64,000 bases of DNA from Streptomyces xiaopingdaonensis. GTDB taxonomy: Bacteria; Actinomycetota; Actinomycetes; Streptomycetales; Streptomycetaceae. Below the pieces are notes generated by a model. It saw only the letters and a program-made list of their open reading frames with translations, was not told the DNA's origin and did no database searches. The stretch is taken from contig NZ_AJTQ01000139.1 in NCBI RefSeq assembly GCF_000262345.1, positions 1 to 64,000 of the forward strand, given 5' to 3'. Positions 1-7,920 of the stretch are shown one piece after another. The translations under genes were made by a program, and so were the position numbers. Each line of letters begins with the position of its first letter. Within the stretch, counting starts at the first letter, position 1.

Positions 1-39
1 TGCAAACCGCCCTGTCACCAACGTGCCGGGACAACACAC

Positions 40-903
40 CTAGGCGCCGTCGTCCGCCGACCAGGGTCGTGACCAACGGGGGTCCTGCGCATCGCCCTTG
101 CGGACGAAGCGTATGTCCACCGACATCCGCATGGTGTCGGTTGTCGTGTCCAGGGACGCGTGGATGATGTTCGGCGTGTGGACGACCACGTCCCCAGCGG
201 CGAAGTCGGCCCACAACCACCGCCTTCCCAGCGTGCGTCCGGTGAGTTCGAGGTCGTGGCTGATGGGCCGTCGGTCCTCCGGCCGGTCGGTGACGGTCCG
301 CAGCCCCTGGTACTGCCGCCTCGGCAGTCGGTGCGACCCCTCCAGGTAGATCAGCGGGCCCGCGGCGAGCGGGCAGTCGCCGACCGGTATCCAGAATGTC
401 AGGGTCCGCTCGGTGCCGCGGTCCATGTAGTCGCGGTCGACGTGCGCTCGGGAGGCGAGGGCCGAACCGCGGTGGAAGTGGCGCAGGATGCGCCGCCGTA
501 ACAGTTCGACCGTGCCGCCCAGCAGGTCCCGGGCCAACCCGGCCAGTCCGGGGTCGGTGACGAAGGCGCTGAACCGGTCCGAGCGGACGAAGGCGTACGC
601 GGGGTGCTCGGCCACGCCGTGGGGCGGCAGGTCCGACGGGACGCTGCCGGAGAACACGCCGTCCTCGGGGCGGGTACCCGGCGCGAGGTAGCCCGGCGGA
701 AAGAGCGAGAAGTACCGCCCGCGCAGCCGCAGTACGTCGGCGCGCGGGAGCAGCCCGGGCAGGTAGAGGTAGCCGTCGCGGTGCAGCCGTGCGCGCAGGG
801 CTGCTGGATCGCCCAGGTGGCCGGCGCTGGGCGTCAAGGGGGCGAACAGCTCGGAGGAGAAGGGAACGGGGACGTTGTTCGACGACAGGTGCACGCGTTT
901 CAC
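40..903 (-). CDS. PhyH-type Fe(II)/2-oxoglutarate dioxygenase
   Basis: 287 aa, GTG start preceded by GGAG. It resembles the phytanoyl-CoA dioxygenase family, which hydroxylates C-H bonds using Fe(II), 2-oxoglutarate and O2. Visible ligands are H154 and D156 in an H-x-D motif and a distal histidine, probably H248 in NIIHAS, followed by an Arg in the MRMSVDIRF strand that would bind 2-oxoglutarate. It is the last visible gene of a leftward operon, 42 bp behind the LuxE-like gene, so it probably tailors the cluster's product. Codon 135 (499-501) is TTA, a rare leucine codon that in Streptomyces makes translation depend on bldA tRNA. The substrate cannot be read from sequence; a halogenase of the same fold is unlikely because the Asp ligand is present. 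Confidence 0.85.
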   Translation of the reverse strand: MKRVHLSSNNVPVPFSSELFAPLTPSAGHLGDPAALRARLHRDGYLYLPGLLPRADVLRLRGRYFSLFPPGYLAPGTRPEDGVFSGSVPSDLPPHGVAEHPAYAFVRSDRFSAFVTDPGLAGLARDLLGGTVELLRRRILRHFHRGSALASRAHVDRDYMDRGTERTLTFWIPVGDCPLAAGPLIYLEGSHRLPRRQYQGLRTVTDRPEDRRPISHDLELTGRTLGRRWLWADFAAGDVVVHTPNIIHASLDTTTDTMRMSVDIRFVRKGDAQDPRWSRPWSADDGA

Positions 904-945
904 CGGACTCCAGGGGTCGGGCCGTGACTCGTGGCCACGGAGAGA

Positions 946-2088
946 TCAGTAGACGCCCTCGGCGGCGTCGTGGCCCGTCTCTTCCGTGCTGCCGTCGAAG
1001 GAGCGGACCAGTGCCACGCCGTCCCAGGGGAACCACGGGTGCGGGCCGACCCGCACGGCGCTGTCGCGTTCCAGCAGGTTGGGCAGGAACAGGTCTTCCA
1101 GGAGCGTCGTGGTACGGATGCGGCCCCGTGCGCCGTACGGCACCTCGCGCCAGGGGTCGTCCGGTTCGACCACGGTGAGCACCGCGAAGGGCGGGGGCAG
1201 ATGGTAGGAGCGGTCGGCTCCTTCGGGCAGCCGGGGCCCGTCCGGCATCGGGTCTGCCTGGAGCGCGTGCCCGACCAGGGTGTTGCCGTAAGTGTCGATC
1301 CACTGCACGCCGTTGAGGTACTCCTCCCGGAGGAACGCCGCCTCCGCCGGTGTGCAGCTGATGCCGCCGGTGCACACCGCTTGCACGCCGTAGGAGTGGA
1401 GCGGGCGGGGCAGCCGTACGGCGAGTTCGAGGAGCAGCCTCGACGTGGTGAAGAGGAGCGCGGGGCGTTCTTCGAGCAGCGGGAGGGCCTGGTCGATCAG
1501 GTGCCCCGTGTAGGCGTCGGCGTCGTCGCCGGAGCGGACGACGGACTTGACCCAGCGGGGGTCGAAGTCGATGGCGTGGACGGCACCGCGCCAACTGTCG
1601 GCGAGCGCCTCCACGAAGTGCCCGTAGGCATGCGGGCCGCTCGGCGTCATCGCGAGGATGTCGCCGCCCGCGAGGCCGCGTTCCTCCAGCACGGTGCGGT
1701 AGATCTCCACGTCGTAATCGAGTCGGGTGACGTTGACGATGCGGCACGGCCGTCCCGTCGTCCCGCCGGTCTCGAAGACGCGGAAGGGCCGGTCGCGGTA
1801 GCCCCGGGGACGCAGGTCGGCGACGCGGGCGCCGCGCAGTTCCTCTTTGTCGAAGAGGCCGAAGCGGTGCAGGTCGGCGAAGCCCGTGAGGTCGTGGACG
1901 GGGTCGAAGCCGAGCCGGTCGCGCCGGGCGACCCAGAACGGGGAGCCCGTCGCGGGGTCGAAGTGCCAGCGCATCATGCGGCGCGTCCACTCGTCGAGGG
2001 CGACGCCGAGTTCCGGTACCCGCCGGCGCAGGCGAGCGGTGAGTGTGCCGGGTCCGACGGCTGGGTGGGCGGTCGTCGGTTCCGTCAT
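946..2088 (-). CDS. LuxE/PaaK-like acyl-adenylating enzyme
   Basis: 380 aa from an ATG that overlaps the preceding stop as ATGA, so translation is probably coupled. The length and ETGGTTGRP nucleotide-binding loop (about residues 106-114) fit the short acyl-adenylate family that includes LuxE acyl-protein synthetase and phenylacetate-CoA ligase. A second motif, DTYGNTLVG, lies where the adenylate-binding Y-G-x-T/S motif is expected. Because the next gene upstream is a LuxC-like reductase, a LuxE-like role (activating a carboxylic acid and handing it to the reductase) is more likely than free CoA-ester formation. The acid is unknown. No carrier protein gene is visible in the window. Confidence 0.75.
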   Translation of the reverse strand: MTEPTTAHPAVGPGTLTARLRRRVPELGVALDEWTRRMMRWHFDPATGSPFWVARRDRLGFDPVHDLTGFADLHRFGLFDKEELRGARVADLRPRGYRDRPFRVFETGGTTGRPCRIVNVTRLDYDVEIYRTVLEERGLAGGDILAMTPSGPHAYGHFVEALADSWRGAVHAIDFDPRWVKSVVRSGDDADAYTGHLIDQALPLLEERPALLFTTSRLLLELAVRLPRPLHSYGVQAVCTGGISCTPAEAAFLREEYLNGVQWIDTYGNTLVGHALQADPMPDGPRLPEGADRSYHLPPPFAVLTVVEPDDPWREVPYGARGRIRTTTLLEDLFLPNLLERDSAVRVGPHPWFPWDGVALVRSFDGSTEETGHDAAEGVY

Positions 2089-3302
2089 CTGTCCCCCTGG
2101 GGTGGTGGGCCGGGCGCCGAGGTCGCCGCGCTCTCGGGGTACCGGTGAACGAACAGGGACTGCGCGCCGACGGCGGAGCGCAGTGCGGCATCCGTGACGC
2201 GCAGCACGGTGACGGACGGGTAGGGCACTTCGTGGCCGATGAGCGGATGGAAGCGTTCCGGTGTGCCGGCCGTGTCGGCCAGCACCAGCCGGGGCAAGGC
2301 GTAACCGCCCCCGTCCACCGCGGGTTCCGTCGTAGGGCGCTCCGTCAGGAGGCGGTCGCCGGGACGGATTCGGTCCGTGACGGTGCCGGCGGCCCGCTCG
2401 GCGGCGCCGGGTACACGGAACGCGGCGAGCGGGAAGCGCCGTTCCTCTCGGCTGGTGCGCAGCGCGTCCAGGCGTGCGGCCAGTACGCGTGCGAGGGGTT
2501 CGGCCTCGCCTTCGCACAGCACCGTGCGGACGTTGCTGCAGAAGCGTCCGGCGTCGGCGGCGACCAGTGGCGCCAACCAGTCGGCGGCCGCTTCGGCGCT
2601 CACGCCTTCGGGGACCAGCGCGCAGCCCCGCCCCGCCCCGTGCACGGTGAGGCCGGGCCGGTCGGACAGGGACCGGGCGAGGTCCTGCCCGCCGAAGACG
2701 ACCTGCCGGTCGGTGCGCCGCACCAGCGCGGCCAGCAGGCGTCGTTCGCCTGGGTAGAGGCCGATGCGGTCCGGGGGCCAGCCCGCCTCGAGCAGCGCGG
2801 CCACCAGCCGGGCCGCCGACCAGGGTTCGCGGCGTGAGGGGCGCAGCCAGACGGCTCCGCTCCGCTCGATCTGTTCGACGACGGCGTCCAGGCAGGTGAA
2901 GGTGTTTCCGGGCAGGGCAACGAAGGCCAGTGCGTCGTCGGCGCCGGCAACGGAGCGGGCGGACGCCGACTCGCAGAGCATGCGGCTCCATCGGTCGGTC
3001 AGCGCCTCGGGCAGCCCGGCGTGCGCCCACAGAGCGGCGCGGAACGCGGAGGCGCTCTGCGTTCCCGTGCCGACCGTCACGGTCCCCGACCGGAAGAGCC
3101 GCAGCGCCGCTCGGACGACGGCGCGCCGTTCGGCCGGTGGCGGAGCCGGGGAAGGCCGCCGGCCCCGCCACCACGCGTGGTCGGAGTGGGCGACGACGGG
3201 CGGAACCAGCGCCAGGGTCGGGCGGCCCGGTCCGGGAAGCGGTGCGGTGTCGGGCGAGGCGTGCCATGCACCCCGGCGGAAGGCGGGCACCGCGGTCGTC
3301 AT
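2085..3302 (-). CDS. LuxC-like acyl reductase (aldehyde dehydrogenase fold)
   Basis: 405 aa, ATG start overlapping the upstream stop as ATGA. The middle has a degenerate aldehyde-dehydrogenase nucleotide-binding region (ALPGNTFTCLDAVVEQI, about 129-145), followed by the catalytic-cysteine segment GRFCSNVRTV with C255. This layout matches LuxC-type fatty-acyl reductases, which take an acyl group onto the active-site Cys and release an aldehyde with NADPH. Pairing with a LuxE-like activating enzyme, through another four-base overlap, supports an acid-to-aldehyde step. Similarity to classic aldehyde dehydrogenases is low, so direction and substrate are inferred from context. Confidence 0.7.
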   Translation of the reverse strand: MTTAVPAFRRGAWHASPDTAPLPGPGRPTLALVPPVVAHSDHAWWRGRRPSPAPPPAERRAVVRAALRLFRSGTVTVGTGTQSASAFRAALWAHAGLPEALTDRWSRMLCESASARSVAGADDALAFVALPGNTFTCLDAVVEQIERSGAVWLRPSRREPWSAARLVAALLEAGWPPDRIGLYPGERRLLAALVRRTDRQVVFGGQDLARSLSDRPGLTVHGAGRGCALVPEGVSAEAAADWLAPLVAADAGRFCSNVRTVLCEGEAEPLARVLAARLDALRTSREERRFPLAAFRVPGAAERAAGTVTDRIRPGDRLLTERPTTEPAVDGGGYALPRLVLADTAGTPERFHPLIGHEVPYPSVTVLRVTDAALRSAVGAQSLFVHRYPESAATSAPGPPPQGDR

Positions 3303-5404
3303 GGCAGTTCGGCACGGAGCGCGTCGGCGATCCGCGCCTGCTCGGCCGGGGTCAGGGACGGGTAGAGGGGCAGCGCGATGTGGTGGTCGGCGAACCACCG
3401 TGCGCGGGGGAATTCCCCGGCGGCCTTGTGCGGGGTCCGGTCGGCGAAGTACGGGTGGTCGCAGAGGAGTTCCCCGTAGACCTCGCCGGCCAGGGACACC
3501 CCGTGGCGTTGGCGCAGGGCTCGTCTCAGCGGGGTGCGCCGGCGGGGGTCGTCGAGGTGGGCGAGGTACTTGTAGTAGTTGCTCGTACAGGTGCCGGGCA
3601 CGGGTTGGACGCGCAACCCCGGCAGGTCGCCGAGGAGTTCGTCGTAGCGTACGGCGGCGGCCTGCCTGTCCCGCAGGGTGTCGGCGAAGCGGAGCACGTC
3701 CACGGTGCCGACGGCCGCGTGCAGTTCGCTGATCCGCCAGTTGCTTCCGGGCCGGTCGTGCAGCGTGGAGCCGTGCGCGCTCTTGCCGTGGTCGCGCCAA
3801 CGCCGCACCCGCTCCAGGTCCTCGTCGTCCGGCGCGGTGAGGAGTCCCCCCTCGCCCGAGGTGGCGGGCTTGGTGGCGAAGAAGGAGAAGGCGCCGAAGC
3901 GGCCGAAAGCGCCGGCTGGTCGGTCGCCCAGACGCGAGCCGAAGGCGTGTGCCGCGTCCTCGACGACGGGCACACCGCGCTCGCGGCACAGGCGCAGCGT
4001 GTCGTCCAGCGCGGGCGACACCAGTCCGCCGATGTGCACGGGGACGACGGCGGCCGTGTCGGGGTGCGTGTCCAATGCCGTGCGCAGGTCCCCCGGGTCG
4101 AGGCCCAGACCGTCGAGTTCGATGTCGACGAAGCGGACGTCGCCCCCGGCCCGGACGACCGCGGCGGCCGTGGCGAAGAAGGTGTTGACGGGGACGAGGA
4201 CCGTGCGTCCGCGGACGTCGATGATGCGCAGCGCGATCTCCAGGGCCGCGGCCCCCGAGGAGACCGCAGCGCCGGGCGTGCCCGTCCAGGTCCGGGTCAG
4301 CTCCTCGAAGTCCCCGGTGTGCGGTCCCTGGCTGAGAACGCCGGTGGCGAGGGCGGAGTCGACGCGGTCGAGGACGGCCCGGCGTTCCTCGGCGTCGAAG
4401 GAGAGGCGCTGGGCCGGCAGACCGGCGGGCGGCACGGGCGGCCGGGAGAGAGCACGGGTGAGGAACCGTGCCGCCTTCGGAACGTGGGAGCCGTGCCCCA
4501 TGGGCAGTTCGCGGATCTCGGCGGGCTCTCCGTACCCGGCGCGGGAGGTTTCGATCAGGGCGGCGGCGGCTTTGGCGTCGTCCGCCTCCAGGTAGGGGTC
4601 GGCGGTTCCGTACTGCACGTGCAGGGGTGCCGGGCCGGCGGCCCCGTAGAGGTCGGGGAGGTCGGCGTACTCCAGGATGCCGGGGAGCACGGCCCCTTCG
4701 TGCCCGGTGAGGAGGCGGGCGTACAGGACGGCGTAGCTCCCCAGGTGACTGGCGGTGCACAGCGGCAGCGGCCGAGGGGCCAGCAGCGCCGTGTGCAGGG
4801 CGACGGCCGCGCCCAGGCTGTGTCCGAACACGGCGAGGCGCTGCCCGTCGACACGAGGGTGGGAGCGGATCGCCTCCAGGGCGCCGAGTGCGTCGGAGGT
4901 CAGGGCACCGAGCAGCGAGCGTCCCGTGACCGCGAAGGCGTGGGCCAGCAGGGAGGCTTCGTCCCGGCCGGCGCGGCCGGGTGTGCTGAGGCCGCCGTCG
5001 ACGCCGTAGGACAGCGTCAAGGTGGTGAGGCCCTCGTGGGAGAGCAGCTCCGCGACGTTGCGGTCGGGGTGGTCGGGGCGCTCCGCGCCGGTGAGCTTGC
5101 CCAACCCCGCGTTCCTGCCCCCGCACACGAGCACCGTGGGCCGCGGGGCGTCGCCGGGCGGTGCCAGCAGCGTCGCGGCGAAGGGGCCACGTCCGGGCGA
5201 CCGGAAGGTGATCTCCTGGCGCCACAGTCCGCCGGACTCCGCGGCGGGTGCGGCGGTGAGCGTGGTCGGCTCGCGGTCGATCCTGGCGAGCCGTTCCACG
5301 ACGTCGCGGAGCCGTCCGGACCAGGCGGCCGGGTCGGTGTCCTGTGGTGTGCGGCGTAAGGCGGGTGGGGTGGCCAGGAGCCGCTCGAGGCGCCGTGTCT
5401 GCAT
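3299..5404 (-). CDS. Alpha/beta hydrolase fused to DegT/DnrJ/EryC1 aminotransferase
   Basis: 701 aa, a two-domain protein. Residues ~60-320 form a dienelactone-hydrolase-like alpha/beta hydrolase with nucleophile S196 in GHSLG and a late GHGSH likely carrying the catalytic His. Residues ~335-701 are a complete DegT-family PLP aminotransferase: VEDAAHAFGS with D483 for the pyridine nitrogen and K512 in the ATKPATSGEGG Schiff-base motif. DegT enzymes transaminate sugar ketones or aldehydes, and here the aldehyde from the LuxC/LuxE-like pair is an attractive substrate. The start lies 8 bp after the radical SAM stop; the end overlaps the next gene by four bases. Codon 16 (5357-5359) is TTA. The reading frame runs through both domains with no stop, so this is a true fusion. 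Confidence 0.85.
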   Translation of the reverse strand: MQTRRLERLLATPPALRRTPQDTDPAAWSGRLRDVVERLARIDREPTTLTAAPAAESGGLWRQEITFRSPGRGPFAATLLAPPGDAPRPTVLVCGGRNAGLGKLTGAERPDHPDRNVAELLSHEGLTTLTLSYGVDGGLSTPGRAGRDEASLLAHAFAVTGRSLLGALTSDALGALEAIRSHPRVDGQRLAVFGHSLGAAVALHTALLAPRPLPLCTASHLGSYAVLYARLLTGHEGAVLPGILEYADLPDLYGAAGPAPLHVQYGTADPYLEADDAKAAAALIETSRAGYGEPAEIRELPMGHGSHVPKAARFLTRALSRPPVPPAGLPAQRLSFDAEERRAVLDRVDSALATGVLSQGPHTGDFEELTRTWTGTPGAAVSSGAAALEIALRIIDVRGRTVLVPVNTFFATAAAVVRAGGDVRFVDIELDGLGLDPGDLRTALDTHPDTAAVVPVHIGGLVSPALDDTLRLCRERGVPVVEDAAHAFGSRLGDRPAGAFGRFGAFSFFATKPATSGEGGLLTAPDDEDLERVRRWRDHGKSAHGSTLHDRPGSNWRISELHAAVGTVDVLRFADTLRDRQAAAVRYDELLGDLPGLRVQPVPGTCTSNYYKYLAHLDDPRRRTPLRRALRQRHGVSLAGEVYGELLCDHPYFADRTPHKAAGEFPRARWFADHHIALPLYPSLTPAEQARIADALRAELP

Positions 5405-5412
5405 CGCCCGGC

Positions 5413-6621
5413 TCAGACGAAGTCGGCGTGGAGGGTGCGGGGCACTTCCACGGCGTAGGCGTCGAGGGCCTCCCCCAGGTGGATACGGCCTTGCTTGAGG
5501 AGTTCCAGCAGCTCGTTCTGCGGCCGGTAGAAGCATGACTTGCACAGGTCGGTGCGGCGCGGGTTGGACGCCTCCCATTCGGCGCGCGGACCGCCGTCCA
5601 GCACTTCGGCGTAGCCCTCCTCCAGGACGTTGCCTATGCGGTAACGGCTGTTGAGGTGCACCTGCGGGCACGGGTAGAGGTTGCCGTCGGCGCCGACCGC
5701 GGTGACGAACCGGCTGTAATGGCACTGCTCGAAGTCGCCCTCGACTTCCTCGACTTGGTCCATCGGGCCGCGGTCCAGCTTGGGTACCGACACCTCGAAG
5801 CCGTCCGTGCCGAGCCCCTCGGCCTCGGTGAGTAATGCGGAGATGCGCGGCAGCACCGCGTCGATGGTGTCGTGGCCGAGGGCGCTGTAGAACTCGGGCT
5901 CGAAGCGGACGTAGTGCGCGCCGGCGGAGCGGGCGATGCGGGCCGCGTCGAGGATCTCCTCGTGGTTCTGCTCGGTGATGACGTAGTTGAAGCCGATCCG
6001 GAAGTCGGGGTCCGTGGCCTCGCCGCGGAGCCGGCCGACCGTGTCGAGGAAGGAGGTGAAGGTCTGTTCGCGGTCCCGGGTGATGGCGTTGAACGTGGCC
6101 TCCGTGCCCGCGTTGAGACCGATGCGGACCCAGGTGTGGGTGGCGGCCACCGCGGCGGCGATGTCGGGCCGCCCCAGGCGCGAACCGTTGGTGATGACGC
6201 CGAGGCGCAGGCCGGCCTCGTGCCCGGCTCGGCTGATCTCTGCGTATCCGGGGTGGATGGTGCACTCCCCGCTGCCGCAGAAGGTCACGGCGCGCCCCTC
6301 GTTCGCAGCGAACTCGCGCATCAGCCGGATCGCCTTCGGCGTCGGGATGAGGTCCTTGAACGAGAACAGGTCGTAGAACTGCTCCTCGTTCTTGGAGTGG
6401 AAGTTGCAGAAATTGCAGCGCATGTTGCAGGCGCCCATGATGCCGATCCGCATGTGGATCGGCTTGACCTCACGCCCTTCGGCGAAGGCGCGCACCATGT
6501 CGCCGTGGGCGAGCACCTTCTGCGGGGAGTGCGCCTGGTCGAGGCTGACGACGGGGAGCCCTTCGCGGTTGCGCGGTGCGGCCAGTGCCGTGATGTCGCT
6601 GTGCTGTTCCTGCCTGTCCAC
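5413..6621 (-). CDS. Radical SAM enzyme with C-terminal cysteine cluster
   Basis: 402 aa, first visible gene of the leftward operon. The GTG start is chosen because a perfect GGAGG sits five bases upstream; an upstream in-frame ATG at 6738 would add an Arg-rich stretch without a ribosome site. C65, C69 and C72 form CNMRCNFC, the 4Fe-4S site that cleaves S-adenosylmethionine. A C-terminal CPQ...LCKSCFYRP region looks like a short SPASM/twitch auxiliary cluster motif. Such enzymes modify peptides or small molecules by radical chemistry. No precursor peptide is visible next to it and no carrier domain is present, so the substrate is open. Codon 263 (5833-5835) is TTA. Confidence 0.88.
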   Translation of the reverse strand: MDRQEQHSDITALAAPRNREGLPVVSLDQAHSPQKVLAHGDMVRAFAEGREVKPIHMRIGIMGACNMRCNFCNFHSKNEEQFYDLFSFKDLIPTPKAIRLMREFAANEGRAVTFCGSGECTIHPGYAEISRAGHEAGLRLGVITNGSRLGRPDIAAAVAATHTWVRIGLNAGTEATFNAITRDREQTFTSFLDTVGRLRGEATDPDFRIGFNYVITEQNHEEILDAARIARSAGAHYVRFEPEFYSALGHDTIDAVLPRISALLTEAEGLGTDGFEVSVPKLDRGPMDQVEEVEGDFEQCHYSRFVTAVGADGNLYPCPQVHLNSRYRIGNVLEEGYAEVLDGGPRAEWEASNPRRTDLCKSCFYRPQNELLELLKQGRIHLGEALDAYAVEVPRTLHADFV

Positions 6622-6626
6622 GTGTG

Positions 6627-6631
6627 CCTCC
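6627..6631 (-). promoter_or_regulatory. Shine-Dalgarno deciding the radical SAM start
   Basis: GGAGG on the minus strand, five bases before GTG at 6621-6619. It is the reason for preferring the 402-residue form over a longer one. Confidence 0.75.
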
Positions 6632-6980
6632 AGAAAGATTCGGTGGTGCTCTCTGGGTCGAGTGGCGCGCCTGCGACGGCCCGAACGGTCACCCGGCGGC
6701 CCCGCGGCCGGGACGCTGTCGCACAGCGGGTCGTTCACCGAACGGATCTCTACGGTGGCGAAGTCTGCCGGTACGGGGCCGCGCGCTCAAGACCTCCCGC
6801 AGCCGCGACCGGAGCAGCCTTCGGGCCGAGTCGGCCGACCAGCGACAGCCAGGCCGTTCGTGCCCGTGCGTCCGACACGCACCCGGTGCAGGTGAAGCGG
6901 GCTCGCGACCCGCCCGGTGTGCCGCGATGCTGCGGGGAGGCCACCCGGCCGGGAGCGCCGCCCTGTGACGGGAACCGGGC
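6632..6980. other. Upstream region of the radical SAM operon, no gene seen
   Basis: About 350 bp with several short overlapping frames on both strands, none with a convincing ribosome site or consistent third-position bias. It should contain the operon promoter; I could not place -35/-10 boxes confidently. Confidence 0.4.
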
Positions 6981-7195
6981 GAGTCCACCGCCGCACTGCT
7001 CCTGGAGCGCGGCCTCACCTACGACCGCTGGCTGAGGGACCGCGACTTCGAGCCGTACTCCGCGCGCTCGGGCGGCGAGTGGACCCGGAACGACCACGAC
7101 CGGTCGGCCGCCTCGTGGAGGAAGCCGCTGAAGCGCGGGAAGTCTTCGCGGGGACGGCCACCGGCTTCCGGCGTCGCAGCCCTCGCGACGGCTGA
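6981..7195 (+). pseudogene. 5'-truncated coding remnant, family unknown
   Basis: From 6981 for about 53 codons the frame beginning GAG TCC ACC GCC shows almost exclusively G or C in third positions, far above what the surrounding intergenic DNA gives, yet it starts just after an in-frame TGA (6966-6968) with no start codon. Past about 7140 the bias decays, and the frame that ends at TGA 7193-7195 is a different one, suggesting a frameshift. The visible peptide includes LLLERGLTYDRW and RSGGEWTRNDHD; I do not recognise it. It looks like the tail of a gene broken by deletion next to the operon boundary. Confidence 0.4.
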
Positions 7196-7232
7196 GCGGA
7201 GACCGGCCGGACCACGTCACCACGTCACCACG

Positions 7233-7814
7233 TCACTGAAAGGCGATCTCCTCGCAGTGCCGCACGCTCCGTCGGATCGAAGCGCGGTCGATGCCGAGGA
7301 GGGCGGTGAGCCACAGGCCGTTCTGGACGATGTCGATGTCGGTGGCGCGTCTCCCCGCCTCGGCGCCGGAGAGATCGGGGCGGGCCGCACGGATGAGCGC
7401 GGTGAGCGCCTTCCGGTAGCGCTTCTGGGCGGCCGTGTTGATCTCACCGAAGTCCGCGTGCGCCTGTGCGAGCGCCCACAGTTGGAGGCGGAGGGAGAGG
7501 TACTCCGTCGTCAGGAACTCGGCGTCGGCGATGCGGCGGAGGGCGGAGCGGAGGTTCTCCTCGGGGCTCTTCGACGGGTCCGGCTCGACCAAGGCCACGT
7601 CCTGCTCCTCGATGCGGCGCAGGGCCGCGCTGATGAGGGTGGTCTTGTCGTCGTAGTGGTAGTTGACGAGCCCGAGAGCGACTCCGGCCTGCCGGGCGAC
7701 GGCACGCATGCTGACGCCCGAAATGCCGTGCCGGGACAGGAGGGTGAGGGTGGCGTCGAGGATGCGCTCCTGCCTGCCGACCTTCTTCTCGGGTTCTGCC
7801 ACCGTGTCGCTCAC
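7233..7814 (-). CDS. TetR/AcrR-family regulator, BetI-like
   Basis: 193 aa. The N-terminal helix-turn-helix spans about residues 15-60 (RILDATLTLLSRHG ... VNYHYDDKTTLI), with the Tyr-His-Tyr turn typical of TetR proteins; the C-terminal ligand domain has the Arg-rich layout seen in BetI-like regulators of quaternary-amine genes. It lies 106 bp downstream of the reductase stop in the same orientation and is the only regulator in the carnitine block. It is therefore the best candidate to bind the three 14-bp palindromes at 12135-12205. A quaternary ammonium compound or its CoA ester would be the natural ligand, but that is inference. Confidence 0.85.
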   Translation of the reverse strand: MSDTVAEPEKKVGRQERILDATLTLLSRHGISGVSMRAVARQAGVALGLVNYHYDDKTTLISAALRRIEEQDVALVEPDPSKSPEENLRSALRRIADAEFLTTEYLSLRLQLWALAQAHADFGEINTAAQKRYRKALTALIRAARPDLSGAEAGRRATDIDIVQNGLWLTALLGIDRASIRRSVRHCEEIAFQ

Positions 7815-7920
7815 CCGCCGATGGTATCGGGCGGCTGTTCCTCGCGGGGAGGGCCGGACGGGCGCGGGGTGTGCTCCTCCGCGGACCCCGGCGCTCGGCG
7901 GCGTGCTCAGCGGGGCGTGC

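Noticed and set aside
946..2088. Simple phenylacetate-CoA ligase
   Set aside because: Shorter than typical PaaK, with no other phenylacetate genes nearby; pairing with a LuxC-like reductase fits a LuxE-like role better.
5413..6621. Radical SAM RiPP maturase with nearby precursor
   Set aside because: I looked for a short Cys- or Gly-rich frame with a ribosome site within 1 kb on both sides and saw none.
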